From: Corythoichthys intestinalis
Lineage: Eukaryota > Chordata > Actinopteri > Syngnathiformes > Syngnathidae
Direction: 5' to 3'
Assembly (NCBI RefSeq): GCF_030265065.1
Contig: NC_080408.1
Location: 33,102,501 to 33,166,500 of the forward strand
Length of the DNA stretch: 64,000 bases
This document shows, in pieces, positions 22,334 to 39,086 of this stretch (the stretch's first letter is position 1; every line of letters starts with the position of its first letter). Position numbers and translations under genes: made by a program. The notes beneath the pieces are model-generated. The model searched no databases. It was given only the letters and a program-made list of their open reading frames with translations, and was not told the DNA's origin.

Positions 22334-23272
22334 TAGGCATGTGCCGGTATGAGATTTTGATGGTATGATAACCTCAAGCCAAAATCACGGTATCACAGTA
22401 TTGCAATTACACCTCTAAAATGGGTTACTTTGAAATATCTGGGTTAAAATAAATACAAAAAAATGTTTTTCCATCTAATAGGATTTTAGTTTTTCAAAAC
22501 ATATTAGCAAATTGGAACATAAGTATAATGTTAAGTTAAATCACATTTAAATAATAATAATAACCAAAGATAACTGAAATATTCTAAATAAAATAAAAAT
22601 AAATGAAGCCCTTTAGGTGAGCTTAAACCCACAGCCACAGCTCAACATTATTACCATCAGAACAAAAATAATTGAATTATTTTCCATAAAAAGCAGGTGT
22701 GTATGACTCGTATCATATTTATGTTATACACACACTCTCTTTCTCAACAAAGACAGTTGCCAGAGAGAAAAAAACACCATGTTTTACCACCGCTAGACAC
22801 ACTAAACACGCTGGAGTTAACTCTCGTAGCTGGTGGGAAACGTTCATGACAGTGTTTACTAACCTTTAATTTTGCATAAATGCGAAATCATATTGAAGGT
22901 ATTGCCTCCTCGGCAGCCACCCTCCACGAATATGTATTACATGTCGGTTGGCCCTCCTCCTCTAAGCCACGGCCATCTGTAACTTTTCTGTAGACGAAGT
23001 ATTCCCATACCAGCGAATTCGTTTTCTTCGATGGGGAAAAAAGTTCATTAGTTTCACCTCTTCCAGCCATCGTGTAGCACAGCTGACTCACTGACACTGA
23101 GCAACAACCGGTGGAGGAGGGTTGAGCCTTGGAGCTGCAAGCGAGGGATGTCTCCCTGAATTTTTGGGACATAAAAAATAGCTAATACCTTAGGGACTGT
23201 ATGACAGAAAATGTTTGCAGTTTTGAAACCAGGACCTTTTCATATTACGGTATACCTTGAAACCCATATCTA
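22334..23272 (+). mobile_element. Non-autonomous hAT-type repeat with 8-bp target duplication
   Basis: Begins taggcatgtgccggtatgag and ends acggtataccttgaaaccca followed by tatcta. An exact duplication gtggacat flanks it (22326-22333 and 23273-23280). The 94-codon minus-strand frame inside (22888-23172) is not a gene. It lies between tmem125 and the C1orf210 homologue. Confidence 0.85.
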
Positions 23273-23280
23273 GTGGACAT

Positions 23281-23667
23281 ATAACTCACTCAGATAGTTA
23301 CTATTCTCTAGCTCAAAAAATATTACAACAATATTTTGGATTTTATGGATGTCTCATGTGTGAACAAAATATATAGACACAGAAATTTCAATACTTAAAC
23401 AGAATGCAGTATAGTATTGAGGAAAAAAGGCCACAAAATATTATGCAAACATAATATTCTACGTACATTGTAATTTTTAAATGAGCAGAAAATCATTTTC
23501 TTTCTATAAGGAGAAAAGTGTGCGTCTGTAAATTTTGCAGCTGTAAGTTATTTTGATATTTCAATGGCCCACATTCCAGAATAATGGAAGAGCTGATATG
23601 AAAGGGAATGACATTTCTTGTTTCCTCAGTCTAAAATGTTGTTTTGTTGGATTAGGTGTGCTCACAG
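23281..23667. other. Region before the C1orf210 coding exon
   Basis: AT-rich and repeat-free by eye; ends in the acceptor-like site at 23667. The non-coding first exon and promoter of the C1orf210 homologue should be here or further left. Confidence 0.35.
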
Positions 23668-23677
23668 GCTTGGAGAA

Positions 23678-24361
23678 ATGTTCCAGTGGATCTGCGGCGT
23701 CATTGTGTCACTCGCCTTTTGTGAAACCTTGATCAGAAAAGCACATTGTGCATCTGTATATGTCTCCCAGAGACATCTTCTGACAGAGGACAGCGGTAAT
23801 GTCAACAGTAACACCAGTGACACTCGAGGCAAGTCATTAAACATATTTTACAAGATGTGTTCCAGAACTTTGAGCTCGAACGTCAGATTACTAGAATTGT
23901 GTTGACTACGCTGTTGCAATCTTTCATAATGTTTATTGTTTTATGCTTTACATTTTTCTCCCACTCTTTTCCAAGGTCTCACAAATGAAGACAACACTCC
24001 AAAGTCAACAGAATGGTCCTATCTGGCCGCCGGACTGGGCACGGCCCTGACTGTCTCACTCATCATTGTGATGGCCGTTAAATTCCGTGTCTTCCACCGC
24101 TTTCTGGCCAGCTACAGACACTCCTTGCTGCAAGAGGCAGATGGCATTAGCAACTACGGACGAGACGAGCCATCTTTTCCAAGCAGCGTATCAAGTAGTG
24201 TCGGAGTGATGAGAGACACTGTAGTCGCACCGGAGGAAGATGACGACGGCTTCATTGAAGATAATTACATCCAAGCCAGTGAGAAAGCCAGGGCAGCGCG
24301 AGAAGAGGAGGAGTATGGGGTCGATGACAGTGATGATGATTTGCAGTTTACAATAGGGTGA
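23678..24361 (+). CDS. C1orf210: C1orf210 (TEMP) homologue, single-pass endosomal membrane protein; two coding exons
   Basis: Coding exons are 23678-23828 and 23976-24361, together 537 nt for 178 residues (human about 113). Exon 1 gives a hydrophobic N-terminus ([14 protein letters not shown]) that looks like a signal peptide and a short luminal part with an NTS glycosylation site. Exon 2 gives the membrane segment (about residues 62-85) and a cytoplasmic tail whose motif [12 protein letters not shown] is the signature of C1orf210. The tail ends in a long acidic stretch. The intron begins GCAAGT after CGAG, a GC-type donor with otherwise perfect consensus, and ends ttttccaag; the reading frame is continuous across this junction. 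An acceptor-like cacag ends at 23667, ten bases before the ATG, implying a non-coding first exon further left. The human protein is described as an endosomal type III membrane protein involved in polarity; any role here is inferred from that. Its neighbour tmem125 matches human gene order. Confidence 0.9.
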
Positions 24362-24479
24362 GAGACTGCGGTATCCGTGTTATATTTTATTTTGATCACG
24401 ACTAATGCGGAAACGCCCAACATACAGTATCTCTATGCAATTCTCTCTATGTATTTGTGTCAATACATGTTTGGCTGTA

Positions 24480-24640
24480 TCATTAACTCATTGGTCAAAA
24501 TTGATAGTGATAGATATCCACTGAATGAACACTGCCAGCCCTCCCTGTGGCATTGAAATAATATCACTTCTGCCAGCACTCCCAGTTCAAATGGAATGGA
24601 CGTGGCTGGCAGCAAAATTAATTGAAAGGGTTTGACTGTT
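24480..24640. repeat. Copy of a short dispersed repeat (attgg.cgtctat..ccgtcaatgg..gaatgagtt family)
   Basis: Shares order and motifs with copies at 8920-9010, 21885-21950, 35100-35240, 57890-57970 and 58360-58430. It lies in the probable 3'UTR of the C1orf210 homologue. No ends or duplications are visible, so I cannot classify it. Confidence 0.55.
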
Positions 24641-24684
24641 TTATTCAAAAATGAAATCATTTGATAACAACAGTGTATGTATCC

Positions 24685-24690
24685 ATTAAA
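24685..24690 (+). terminator. Candidate polyadenylation signal (ATTAAA) of the C1orf210 homologue
   Basis: ATTAAA lies about 325 bases after the stop codon. No AATAAA is seen closer to the stop. Weak support from sequence alone. Confidence 0.3.
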
Positions 24691-24699
24691 ATGTGTTGA

Positions 24700-25837
24700 T
24701 TGTGTTCAGCATTAATTATGATGAAAGCAAACATGTTTTTCCCTCTCTTTCATTAGTTGTTGAATAATACAGTACACAGAAGAACGTGAATGGCATATAT
24801 GTGCTTCAATGTAAGGCAGCGTATTCGACAGATCCAACACTTTATCTAATGTCCAAATTAGATCCCCCCCCCCCCCAAAAAAATATATATATTCAGTACT
24901 CGCTTCTTTTTGTCTCTAACAAAAGATGCAACACTCAAACACTGACATTTTACAAGGTTTTACAAGCAAATTTACTTCAACTGAACATTTCTGTACATAC
25001 TGTAAGTAGCACAGCCACTATCATCTTTAGAGGCATTACCTGATTCCATGGGGGGGTGTATTCTAATTCAGGAACCACAAGTGCAGCAACCAATATACTG
25101 AGAACAATCCAATCTCCTCACGCATACATTTAGTCCCTCAGAAAAAGCCAAGAGATTGAACAATTTTACCAACAATACCCAAATACAATCTCACTTTACT
25201 GTGAAGTGCAGAGGTATTTCTACAATGAGATGCTGGAAAGGTGGCAGTGAATACATTCCATTAAGCGCTGTGGTGTACTAAAACAATAGAATTAGATCAT
25301 TGAAAAGATGAATTCACTGACTCAGAAATGAAGTACACATTCCCCCTGTAACACATTCACTTTACTATGAGTGCCTCCCTGCATCTCTACTACAGAAGGA
25401 AAATCCATAGGAGCAAATCTCCCATACAAATGTCAATTTATATTATATATTATCATTTAAGGGCACTGCTGCCCCCTGAGTACCCATACATGACAGAATC
25501 CACTGGTGATTACATCTAAGCTACTGAAGAAAGGGTTTTTTTTCCTTCAAAAGGTTTTTTTTTTTTTTTCATCACCACTCGAGTGAATGATTGTAAATCA
25601 TGAATAGCAAGAATACAGTTGAGACACATTAATCACAAGACGAGCGTCAAGAAACTGCTGTGGAAAAAAAAAATACTCGTCCCTTTTTTCCCTTGTTTTG
25701 CACGGTTTTTCAGCTTGAATATTTAACCAACCTCATAGACTTCACTATCAGTTCACGGGAAATGGGGCACAAGGCCGTTACGTAGGGGCCTATTGTCAAA
25801 AACTTATTTTCAAAACCAAAGCCTCTCCCTTAGGCTA
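24700..25837. other. Intergenic DNA, no gene recognised
   Basis: Contains a C run near 24865 and T runs near 25540-25570. Composition is more even than the surroundings and it could be UTR of an unrecognised transcript, but no coding exon is visible. Confidence 0.35.
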
Positions 25838-25839
25838 TA

Positions 25840-27055
25840 CAGTGAGGAACAGAAGTATTTGCATCCCTTGTGATTTTGCAAGTTCATCCACTTAGAAAAT
25901 AGGAAGAGGTCTGAAATTTCAATCATATATGCATTTCCACTCATAGAGATAGAATCTTTAAAAAATCCAGAAATCACATTGTATGATTTTTTAAAAATAA
26001 TTTATTTGTAATTTACTGGGGTCCATAAGTATTTGTACCCCTGAGAATCAGCAATAATTGTGAAACGCAAAGCGTTGTCAGTCTACGTAAAAAAAGAAAG
26101 TCCACTTTTACCTTACGAGTAACCACCCTATCCCACCACCCGTTCAAGCTCATTACAGTTTCCTGTGCACCCCACAGTCGATCATAATCCAACTGCTACC
26201 ATGGTCAAGACCAGAGAGCTTTCAAAAGGCACCAGAGAAAAAATTGTTGCGCTCCACAAAGCTGGAAAAAGGCTATGGGACAATTGGAAAGCAGCTTGGT
26301 GAGAATATATAAATCAACGGTTGCAGCAATTGTTAGAAAATGGAAAAGGCGAAACATGACTGATCTACCTCTACTAAAATCTACCTCGGCCTGGGGCTCC
26401 ATGTAAAATCTCTCCTCTTGGGGCATCACTCATGATAAGAAAAGTGAGGGCTCAGCCTAGAACTACATGGCAGGAGCTGGTCAATGAACTGAAGAGAGCA
26501 GTTTCAAAGGCTACTGTCAGTAGAACACTATGGTGCAATGGTTTAAAATCATGCATTGCTCAGAATCGTTCCCCTGTTGAAGCCAGCACATGTGAAGGCC
26601 CTTCTGTAATTTGCCAGGGACCATCTGAATGATGCAGTTGGTTGATGGGAGAAAGTCATGTGCTCAGATAAGACCAAAGTAGAACTTTTTGGTGCAAACT
26701 TTACTTGTCGTGTGTGGAGGAAAAAGAAGGATGAGTAAAATCTTAAGAACACCATCCCCACTGTGAAATATGGGGGTAGAAACCAAATACATTGGGGCTG
26801 CTTTTTTTTCACCTCTGTAATTGCAAACAAATGCTTTTGCACTAAATACTAGCACTCATTTTCTCAGGGGTACAAATACTTATGAACCCCAGTAAATTAC
26901 AAATAAATTATTTAAAAATGTGATTTCTGGATTTTTAAGAATATGTCTCTATGAGTGGAAATGCATCTATGATTGAAATTTCAGACCTCTACCTATTTTC
27001 TAAGTGGGTGAACTTGCAAAATCACAATGAGTGCAAATACTTCTGCTCCTCACTG
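25840..27055 (+). mobile_element. Tc1-like DNA transposon, deleted copy
   Basis: 1216 bp, TA at 25838-25839 and 27056-27057. Ends cagtgaggaacagaagtatt and complement, with long inner inverted repeats (gaaatttcaatcatat region against 26960-26990). Confidence 0.93.
26201..26855 (+). pseudogene. Tc1-like transposase remnant
   Basis: Starts MVKTRELSKGTREKIVALHK, the helix-turn-helix N-terminus, then drifts between frames ([26 protein letters not shown], and the region around DKTKVELFGANFTCRVW). Frameshifts and stops are frequent and the catalytic C-terminus is missing. Confidence 0.85.
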
Positions 27056-27057
27056 TA

Positions 27058-28323
27058 TGAGTCTCCATTGGCAGCAGCATCAAAAAAATTCAAAGTCGCT
27101 CCTAATAAAAATCCCGATAAATTATTTTTTCATAAAGGTATAACAAAACTTAAAATGGCGATAAAATTCTCAGATTTTATGCTAGATGCACAGATATCTC
27201 CAAATTCAGAGAAAGCCACCTATATTTTCAGGATCAATAGCAATATTTAACATATCATGTAAGTTTTTGCCCGAAATAGCAACTTAAATGTTTTTTATTT
27301 TGACATAAATTTTCAACAGCTAATAAATCACTCAATTTTCACATCAGAAACTTAATACTTGAGGAACGCATGCAGAATCATCTTAATTTTACTCAACAAA
27401 AGAAAATTTTGCATTTTTCTATATAAAATCACAACTTATATAGGTTAAATTCCAATGTCACTATTTGCTCAGCACGTCTTTCCAGCTATCTTGCCCTCGT
27501 CGTATGTAGATAAAAATGTTACATAAAATAAAACATGTAAAAGCTGATTTTTTTTTAAATGGACGCAGAAACGTCCAAATTACATTTTTTTTTTTTTTTT
27601 TTCAAAAAACACAGGCAGTTGGCCAAAAATTACTTGATTAATTGAATGTCAAGTTACGTTAATGTGTATGGATACAAAACCTAACATGGCGTCCATCATA
27701 AAAAAAGAGCTTTTTAAGTTGAAAATTCTTGTAAATAAATATGTAAATCCCGGAATTTCCATAGATGTGAACGTAAAACGGTCTATATTCTTGATTAAAA
27801 GCAAAATGGGCAGTTATTCATTTTACGTAAACATTTCAAGCTAAAGTTACGCAATTTGTTTTCCAATCATTTCATTTTTTTTACACTTTCCAAAGTGCAT
27901 GCATGGTGCTATTTTATATAATAATTACCTTGACTCCTCAACCAAATCACTCTCGAGAATCTCCTGCCTGTTTGTATGCACTAAAACGTTGGTCCTCTTT
28001 CCACCTAAATCTGGCGTTAGAACACCACGTGTGTTTGAGTTTGTTGCACTGAAAGCTGCTACGACGCTTTGCCTACAGAAAGCCATGGCACAATGTCTGT
28101 AGGAGCTGTCTCGTCAACTGATAGTGAAGTCTTTGCCAACTATAACGTTTTTAAATTGTGATTTCATTCATTAAGGGCAAAAAAAAAAATCTATTCAAAG
28201 CCACCTGCCCTTCTGTATTCTCCTCAGGTTAAATCAGGATTTAACTCTGGCGAGTAACGTTTTTTCAAGCTGAGTTCATTTTCACTGACCACACTCAAGC
28301 ATGGTTAACTCCAAACATCAACT
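27058..28323. other. Intergenic AT-rich DNA, no gene recognised
   Basis: T run near 27580-27602. Frames of 60-99 codons have no motif. Confidence 0.45.
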
Positions 28324-29229
28324 TACCATAATTTCCCGTATATAAGGTTCACCCGTGTATAACGCGTACCCCAAATTTACTTGTAACATCTAGGGAAAAT
28401 TATTGTACACGTGTATAACGCGCACCCTCATTTAGCACCAATAAATAGAAGAATACAAGAAAACAGAGCTCGTGTACAGATACAGAAATGTCATTTTACT
28501 GACTGGTGAAACACAGCACAAGCATAGCACATTTGGTAGTTCAAAACATTACCATAAACTGACAATATGCACAGTAATAATATGATCTGACAACTTCTCC
28601 AACTTACCAAAATCCAGGAGAAAACAAAACAGATGTGACTTTTCTTTTAAAGGCTTCTGTATAACTTGATCGTTTCATCATGATGAATAAATGTTTCTTC
28701 CATGGATTGATATGGTATAATAAAAGTGAGGACCGAAGTCGGAAATTGGAACGAGCGCATCGCTACTGTAACAGAGGAACTATTGTTATTTGGGTTTGAG
28801 TTTCCCGAGGGACAGATATAGTTGACGGACACAGGTCTGTGTCGTGTTACGTTTGTTATGGTCCGAGTTGCCGAGTTGCAATAAACGTTGACTCAAATGA
28901 GTTCAAGAAACTAAATTCTGTGCTTTATGAAGAGTGAAAAAAGAATTTAACACAGACGAAATCATTCGACCAATCAGAGTGAAGTATTACCAAAACAAAA
29001 ATGGTGACATCATGTACCGTAATGGTCGGCAACGGATCGCTGCATACGTTTTCTTCAACACAACATGGCCGTGTCAATAAAAAAAATCGGTTTTTATATA
29101 TACTGCATATGTATATATAAAATATATATATATTTCTGTCTCCATCCCTGTACCCGTGTATAATGCGCACCATGATTTTACAAGTTTATTTTGGGGGAAA
29201 AAAAGTGTTATATTCTGGAAATTACGGTA
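28324..29229. mobile_element. Mariner-like non-autonomous element with CCGTAATTTCC ends (copy 1)
   Basis: Ends TA-ccataatttcccgtatata and aatataacac complement at the right (ggaaattacgg-TA). Contains a block shared, in inverse orientation, with 53695-54357. No coding capacity. Confidence 0.75.
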
Positions 29230-30017
29230 AATAGAGCCTCACACTCAAAATATATTAAAAAGTTAAACATTAAAACTTTTGGGGAAAAAAATTTTTTGGG
29301 GGATTATCTTGAACATTCAAGTGGGGACACAACGTAAAATTGGCCCGATTACAGAAAGGATGACCTGCAAGAGCTATTCATTTCTAATTCAACTGAACAT
29401 CCTCAATTTTTCAAAGACGCGGGAACAGCATGTACAACAATAGGTACTTAGGCTTTTTTTTTTTTTTTTTTTTCTTTTAACAGACAGTGACACTAGACAG
29501 GACAGACGGAACTGTTGTCTGACAGATGAAATTAGACCGGCTCACTGACGAAAAATAGGCAGAAAGCACCTGTTATTTACAACATGAAAGTGACCTAAAT
29601 GCAATTTGATTTAAATTAATTAATTAATTAATTAATTAATTAATTAATTAATTTAAATTTGCTGCTATCCCAGTCAGTACAATAATTATTTGATGTGGAA
29701 CAGGTCTGAGGCACCCATGTCATTGTTGTAAACGTGTCATATCTAACACTCATCTCTCATCATGAAGACCAGGTACTGCAGGTGCTTTAAAAAGTCAACT
29801 TGACTGTACATAATCTGTTACTTGACTTTCCAAAAAGATAATGACTTGGAACTCCAGGGCTCCAGCACACCACTACTCCAAATAAATGTGCTGTGGACAA
29901 TACTGAACAATACTCAACAACAAAAATCCTCCTAGGTTTTTTCCTTGTCCACATCAAGATCTTCTATTCTCAATCAAGCAGTCTGTGTGTTGGTCAAGTG
30001 GAGCCACTTTAAGGATT
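29230..30017. other. Probable shisal2a 3'UTR and flank
   Basis: Repeat-poor apart from a T run (29453-29473) and the (AATT)n tract. No clear polyadenylation signal for the minus strand was found within 500 bases of the stop. Confidence 0.35.
29614..29652. repeat. (AATT)n microsatellite
   Basis: About ten perfect TTAA/AATT units. Confidence 0.97.
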
Positions 30018-34690
<4,673 letters not shown>

Positions 34691-34797
34691 GCTGATAACC
34701 GGAAAGCATTGAACATGAGTCTGACAACTCCACAGGTTGAGTGCATTAGCAAATGGGATAAAAATGCTCCTTGGTCATGATGAACTGCAGAACAATG

Positions 34798-34893
34798 GCA
34801 ATCTCTCTCTCCCTCTCTCCCTCTCTCCCGCTCTCTCTCTCCCTCTTTCTCTCTCTCTCTCTCTCTCTCGCTCTCTCTCTCCCCCTCTCCCCC
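34798..34893 (+). repeat. (CT)n microsatellite upstream of shisal2a
   Basis: About 95 bases of nearly pure CT dinucleotides with occasional CCT and CG interruptions. It lies 108-203 bases before the shisal2a start codon. On the coding strand of that gene it reads (GA)n, so it sits in the 5'UTR or core promoter region. Confidence 0.95.
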
Positions 34894-36242
34894 TCCCCAC
34901 ATTGGGAAGAATCCCACGCTGCTCTCATCACCAGCGGAGCATAATTCAAATTTCCTGCGGTTTTATTTTATAGGCTTCCAATTGAAGCTTCAAAGCCACT
35001 TAACCCTTTCATGCATAAATAATGATTTGGTTTTTTTTTTTTTTTTAAACACTCACAAAGCTTTTACTTAATCATTAGCTGTCACTTTAATCCATTAAGA
35101 CTGGAAGGGGCAAATGGACAGTCAAAATGGATTGGACGTCTAGAGCAAGTCAATGGGACTGAAACATGAAGATTCACAGCAAATCTTTCCGGTTTAGATT
35201 AATTGGATGTCTATCGTCATATCTGATGAGTTAAAAAAAAACAACAACAACTTTAGAGTATGACTTTGGGCCGTAACCAGTGTGTATTCCTGCTTATATT
35301 TTATTTCTTATAAGTTTTATATTAAATTCATTAATTTAGTTTTTATTAATATTAATGATAATAATAATACATTTTATTTGAAGGCGCCTTTCTGGCTCTC
35401 AAGGTCGCCGTACAATCATTTAAAGAACAATTAAGAAATTAAAGACTGAAAACAGTAAAATTAAATAAGCATAGAATGCTTAAAGTGCACACGACAGGAT
35501 AAAAACGTCTTACATAGCTTTATTATGTGAATTAGAATCGTATTTTGACACGATTCAACTATATACAACAATTTGGCAAAGCGCAGATGACAATAAATTA
35601 GTCTTTTAATCTGCCGTTTAGCCACGCCTACCATTATAGGGCTCTAGCGTCCCCAACAGGAGGATGACGTCGGCAGGGCCATGGTTTCATCTGATTTAGA
35701 ATTCACAAAAAAAAAAAAAAAAAAAATATTGCTGAATTGGAAAAACAAACAAAACGTTAGCATGAACCAATGGCTAAATGTAATCATTGAATATATAACA
35801 TCAGAAAAAATATCTGCCAAACAGTCAAATAAAATGGACAAATATGAACAACAGAGGGAAACAGTCACAAGAATGATGGACATAGAATAAGGATTCTCTC
35901 TCGTCTGCGAAGGAATGCCACAAAAATAATAAAAATGTATACATAAATTGATGTCCGCGTGGTGTCCAAGGAAGTTGTATGCATCCTTCTGCATCTGAAA
36001 ACTGGACATGTTTAAACCTGAACCACTTTATACACTCCCAGCAGCATGTGATAAATAATTTTCTTCCTCCAAAGATTAGTCAGTCAATGGGTTTAAACTA
36101 CAAAAAACCCATAGACAATTTAGTTGCCAGCTGCTGCGGAACGTATGCAATTTTTCTGGGACACCCTATATATTAATTACCAGATTCAGAACAATTAAGG
36201 AACTATGCTTAAATAATACACTTCACTGGTCCTTGGCATACA
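34894..36242. other. Intergenic DNA with short repeats
   Basis: 35100-35240 is a copy of the short dispersed repeat (ggattggacgtctagagc, ggatgtctatcgtcatatc). 35365-35520 is an L2-like LINE tail in minus orientation (acattttatttgaaggcgcc and on). A 21-base A run lies near 35715. Confidence 0.5.
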
Positions 36243-37499
36243 TCTAAGGGTGTTTGATAAACCTCTCCTTCTGTCAGCTTCACAGGTGGAGTTTGTTGGC
36301 GTCCTGCCCTGTGCCGTCGGGTCGCCGGTCCTGTCCCCGGGGTTTTCAGCTGGGGCTTGTCTGGTGGCGTCTGGTCATGCGTGGATCCCGTCGGGCGCAC
36401 GCTGGTCGCGCGGGCAGGTGAGGGTGCCGCGCGGGTGCCGGTCCGGGGCCGCGGCCCTTCCCCGGCCGGCCTGGGTTGGGTGGAGTGGAGCGAGGGTTGG
36501 GTAGTGTATGCGGCGGCCATAGTTCCCTCCCGAGCCGCGTCTCCATGTACCGGATACCGGGGAGGTTGCGGGTGCGCCGTGGGTGGTCTGGGGCGGGGTA
36601 GGATCAGGGCCCTGGCGCTTCTCCTGCCCTGCGGCCGGTGGTTCCGGTGGACGGGGCCACGCCCGCGGGAGCCTGCCTCTTAACTCACGCACTCCTCACT
36701 TTGACACTGTAAATATCTTTCACCCTGGCACTTACATACTCATTCATTTATCCAGGGAGAGTTGGGATGGGGCCATACAGTCCCGGCCTGGCTCCCCACT
36801 GTTTTTAATGCATCACACACCAAGGTTGTGGGATGGTTGGGACCAGGTGGTGGGGGGTGCCTCACGGTTACCTCCTCACGGCAGGCCCTGCCATCCCTGC
36901 ACCTTTTTTAACGCAGCACACACATCATACTCTGAAGGAGAGCTCTGGCAAAGGGCGGTGGGACGGGCGGCTGGGTTGAATTTCCATGCTGCGGTCCCAC
37001 TGCCCCAAGCCAAGCTCTCCTATTTTAATGCATACATTGCACTACCCTCCCCTCACAATCCCATCACGATACTGGGTAATGACTGCCAGCCGGGAACCTG
37101 GCAGCCACAGTAATAGGGTGCTAGGTGAGTCCCACACTTTTTTTTCTATGGCATGGCCTCCTCTCTGCCTGGGCTGCTGGCCGCAGGAGTGGGGGGAGGT
37201 CGGGGCTCCGGTCTCGCGTCGCCCCACGGCGGCTCCTCGGCGTCCTCCTGCCTCCTCCTTTCCCTCTCTTCTCTAACTGGGTATCCGCCCTGTGCTCCAT
37301 CATGGATCGCTGGCTGGGCGGTAGTATATCGGCAGGATGTTGCCTGCTATGTCAGGGGACCCTGCCCTGCTCTGGGCTTGGTGGGCCGCTGGGGGCCCCG
37401 TGGCGTGGCGTGCTGGATTCTGGGGGGGGGGGGGGGGGACGAGGGCTCCTTTGCTGGGCTGTAGGAGGAGGGATGGGCTGCGCTGCCACCCCCCGGAAT
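36243..37499 (+). repeat. Long GC-rich interspersed repeat, copy 2
   Basis: About 1.25 kb far richer in G+C than its flanks. Its end (37350-37495: gggaccctgccctg, cttggtgggccgctggggg, ctcctttgctgggctgtagg) matches the copies at 12812 and 55925. The earlier part contains internally similar paragraphs ending in tttttaatgcatcacacac / ttttttaacgcagcacacac / attttaatgcatacattgca at about 36800, 36905 and 37020. Frames across it on both strands are compositional. Confidence 0.8.
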
Positions 37500-38372
37500 G
37501 ACGAAGAGAGCAGCAAAATGTCATTGTTTTGGTCTCTCTACTCCAATATTTTTACAGGATATTCTTTTTATCGAAGTATTTTTCCCCAATTGCTAAATAA
37601 ATTGTATAGTCATGACAAATAGCAGTCTTGTACTAAATGGAAAATGAAATATTAAAAATGCATTTATTCAGTACAACATGGCAAAATTACTCCATAATGG
37701 TCAAAACTATCCAGTTCTTGCACCTCTCAAACTGTATTTTATGCCACCGTAGTTAGTCTGGCTTTTGTCATTTCCCTGCCCCGGCTTCGGAAAGCGTAAA
37801 CAAACCAGGAGGCGTGGCAGCTAGCCAACATGCTAACCCGAACAGAGTGATGCTTCAAATTCTTATTCTCGGCTCTCGAAGTGAAAAATCACACAAAACT
37901 ACCCAGGATCATGTCAAACAGCGGCAAGGTTGTTGATTGTCTTCGGTGATCAGCAAACGCCCAGCGGCGAGCGAGTTACAGCTAGCCGGACTCATTCCCC
38001 TGCTGCGGGCAGGAGAGCACGTTTGCCGGAGAAGCAGCTGGACAAACAGGACAACGTCAGAGGAGCGCGTAGTTGCCACATGGTCAACACAAATATGGCA
38101 TAAAATAGTCATTTAGTACATGGCGAAGACGTAAACAGTGAGAGAGTGGCATGCAGTTGTTGTGCAGCTAACATGGCAGGATGTGTCTGGGGAGAACTTT
38201 TCTACATGTCCGACCATGATCAAACGTAAGTAAATAGCCCTTTATTTAAAGAAAGTTTGTAGTGTTTACTTTTTAATCGCTGTAGTGGCTGCCATTTTTA
38301 ACACAAAAAGAAGTTACAATTTCTGAATGGGTTGAAAATTTGACAGAACACCGGGCACACAAGGACGGCAAT
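37500..38372. other. Left flank of the BEL/Pao insertion; possible older transposon
   Basis: No complete gene. The short frame MAGCVWGELFYMSDHDQT ends at a gtaagt donor near 38226. Together with the THAP-like frame right of the BEL element, this may be one older DNA transposon that the BEL element split. Weak evidence. Confidence 0.3.
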
Positions 38373-38377
38373 AAGCC

Positions 38378-39020
38378 TCTTCTGCCCTCAGCCGAGCGTA
38401 TGGCTACTCGACTTTGGCAGCGAGCTAAACCGACAAAGAAACTTGGAGGCCCGAACTCCTTCCTCTCATTTATTTCTTTGTGTCAACGTGTGTGCGTGTG
38501 TGTGGTAAAACTGAAACATACATAAAACACAAATGTTATACACAAAATAAAAGGTTCTATACAATAACATGTTTATGTAAATAACAGAAAACTGGCTCCA
38601 TTATGAGCAAATGAAATGAAGTGGCTACTTTAGCTTAGCACAAAAACGTGTGGGTTCGCGCCACATAAATAACAACAAAATAACAGAATAGACACACCAA
38701 AATTACATCTAACCCACTGTTAAAACGTACAAACTTACAGATTTTGTTTTGTCAAGGGTTCCCAACGATGTATGGTGCAGAGGAGGTGTGTAACGTCTTA
38801 ACACCTCAAGGCCTCTTTTCCAACTGAAATAAAAAGTTCTTTCTGCCTGCTGCTTACAGCAAGTCGCCACTAGGGGAAGCCGAGCGCAAACAGCAATACC
38901 AAAGAAAAACTTAAGATTCTGAGTTAGAATAGCGACATCCTGTGGACGGATGAACAACGTACAATCCTAGAAAGAAATCAAACCCAAAAAGTAGTCAACA
39001 TAAGACCAGAGGACATAACA
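38378..39020 (-). repeat. 3' LTR of the BEL/Pao element
   Basis: 643 bp; on the element's strand it begins TGTTATGTCC and ends GGCAGAAGA. The 82-codon frame inside (38709-38957) also occurs in the other LTR and is not considered a gene. Confidence 0.95.
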
Positions 39021-39086
39021 CTCCCCGCCTGACATCTGCAAGATGTCAGCTCTTAACTAATGAACGATACACAACAACAACTCGTT

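Noticed and set aside
22888-23172. 94-codon minus-strand frame between tmem125 and C1orf210
   Set aside because: Lies wholly inside a hAT-type repeat with an 8-bp duplication.
36209-37622. Many overlapping frames of 60-176 codons on both strands
   Set aside because: All fall in the GC-rich repeat, where stops are rare by composition. Translations are proline/glycine/arginine-rich without domains.
38709-38957. 82-codon frame, also at 45148-45396
   Set aside because: Identical because it lies in both LTRs; no domain, and not where BEL/Pao elements encode proteins.
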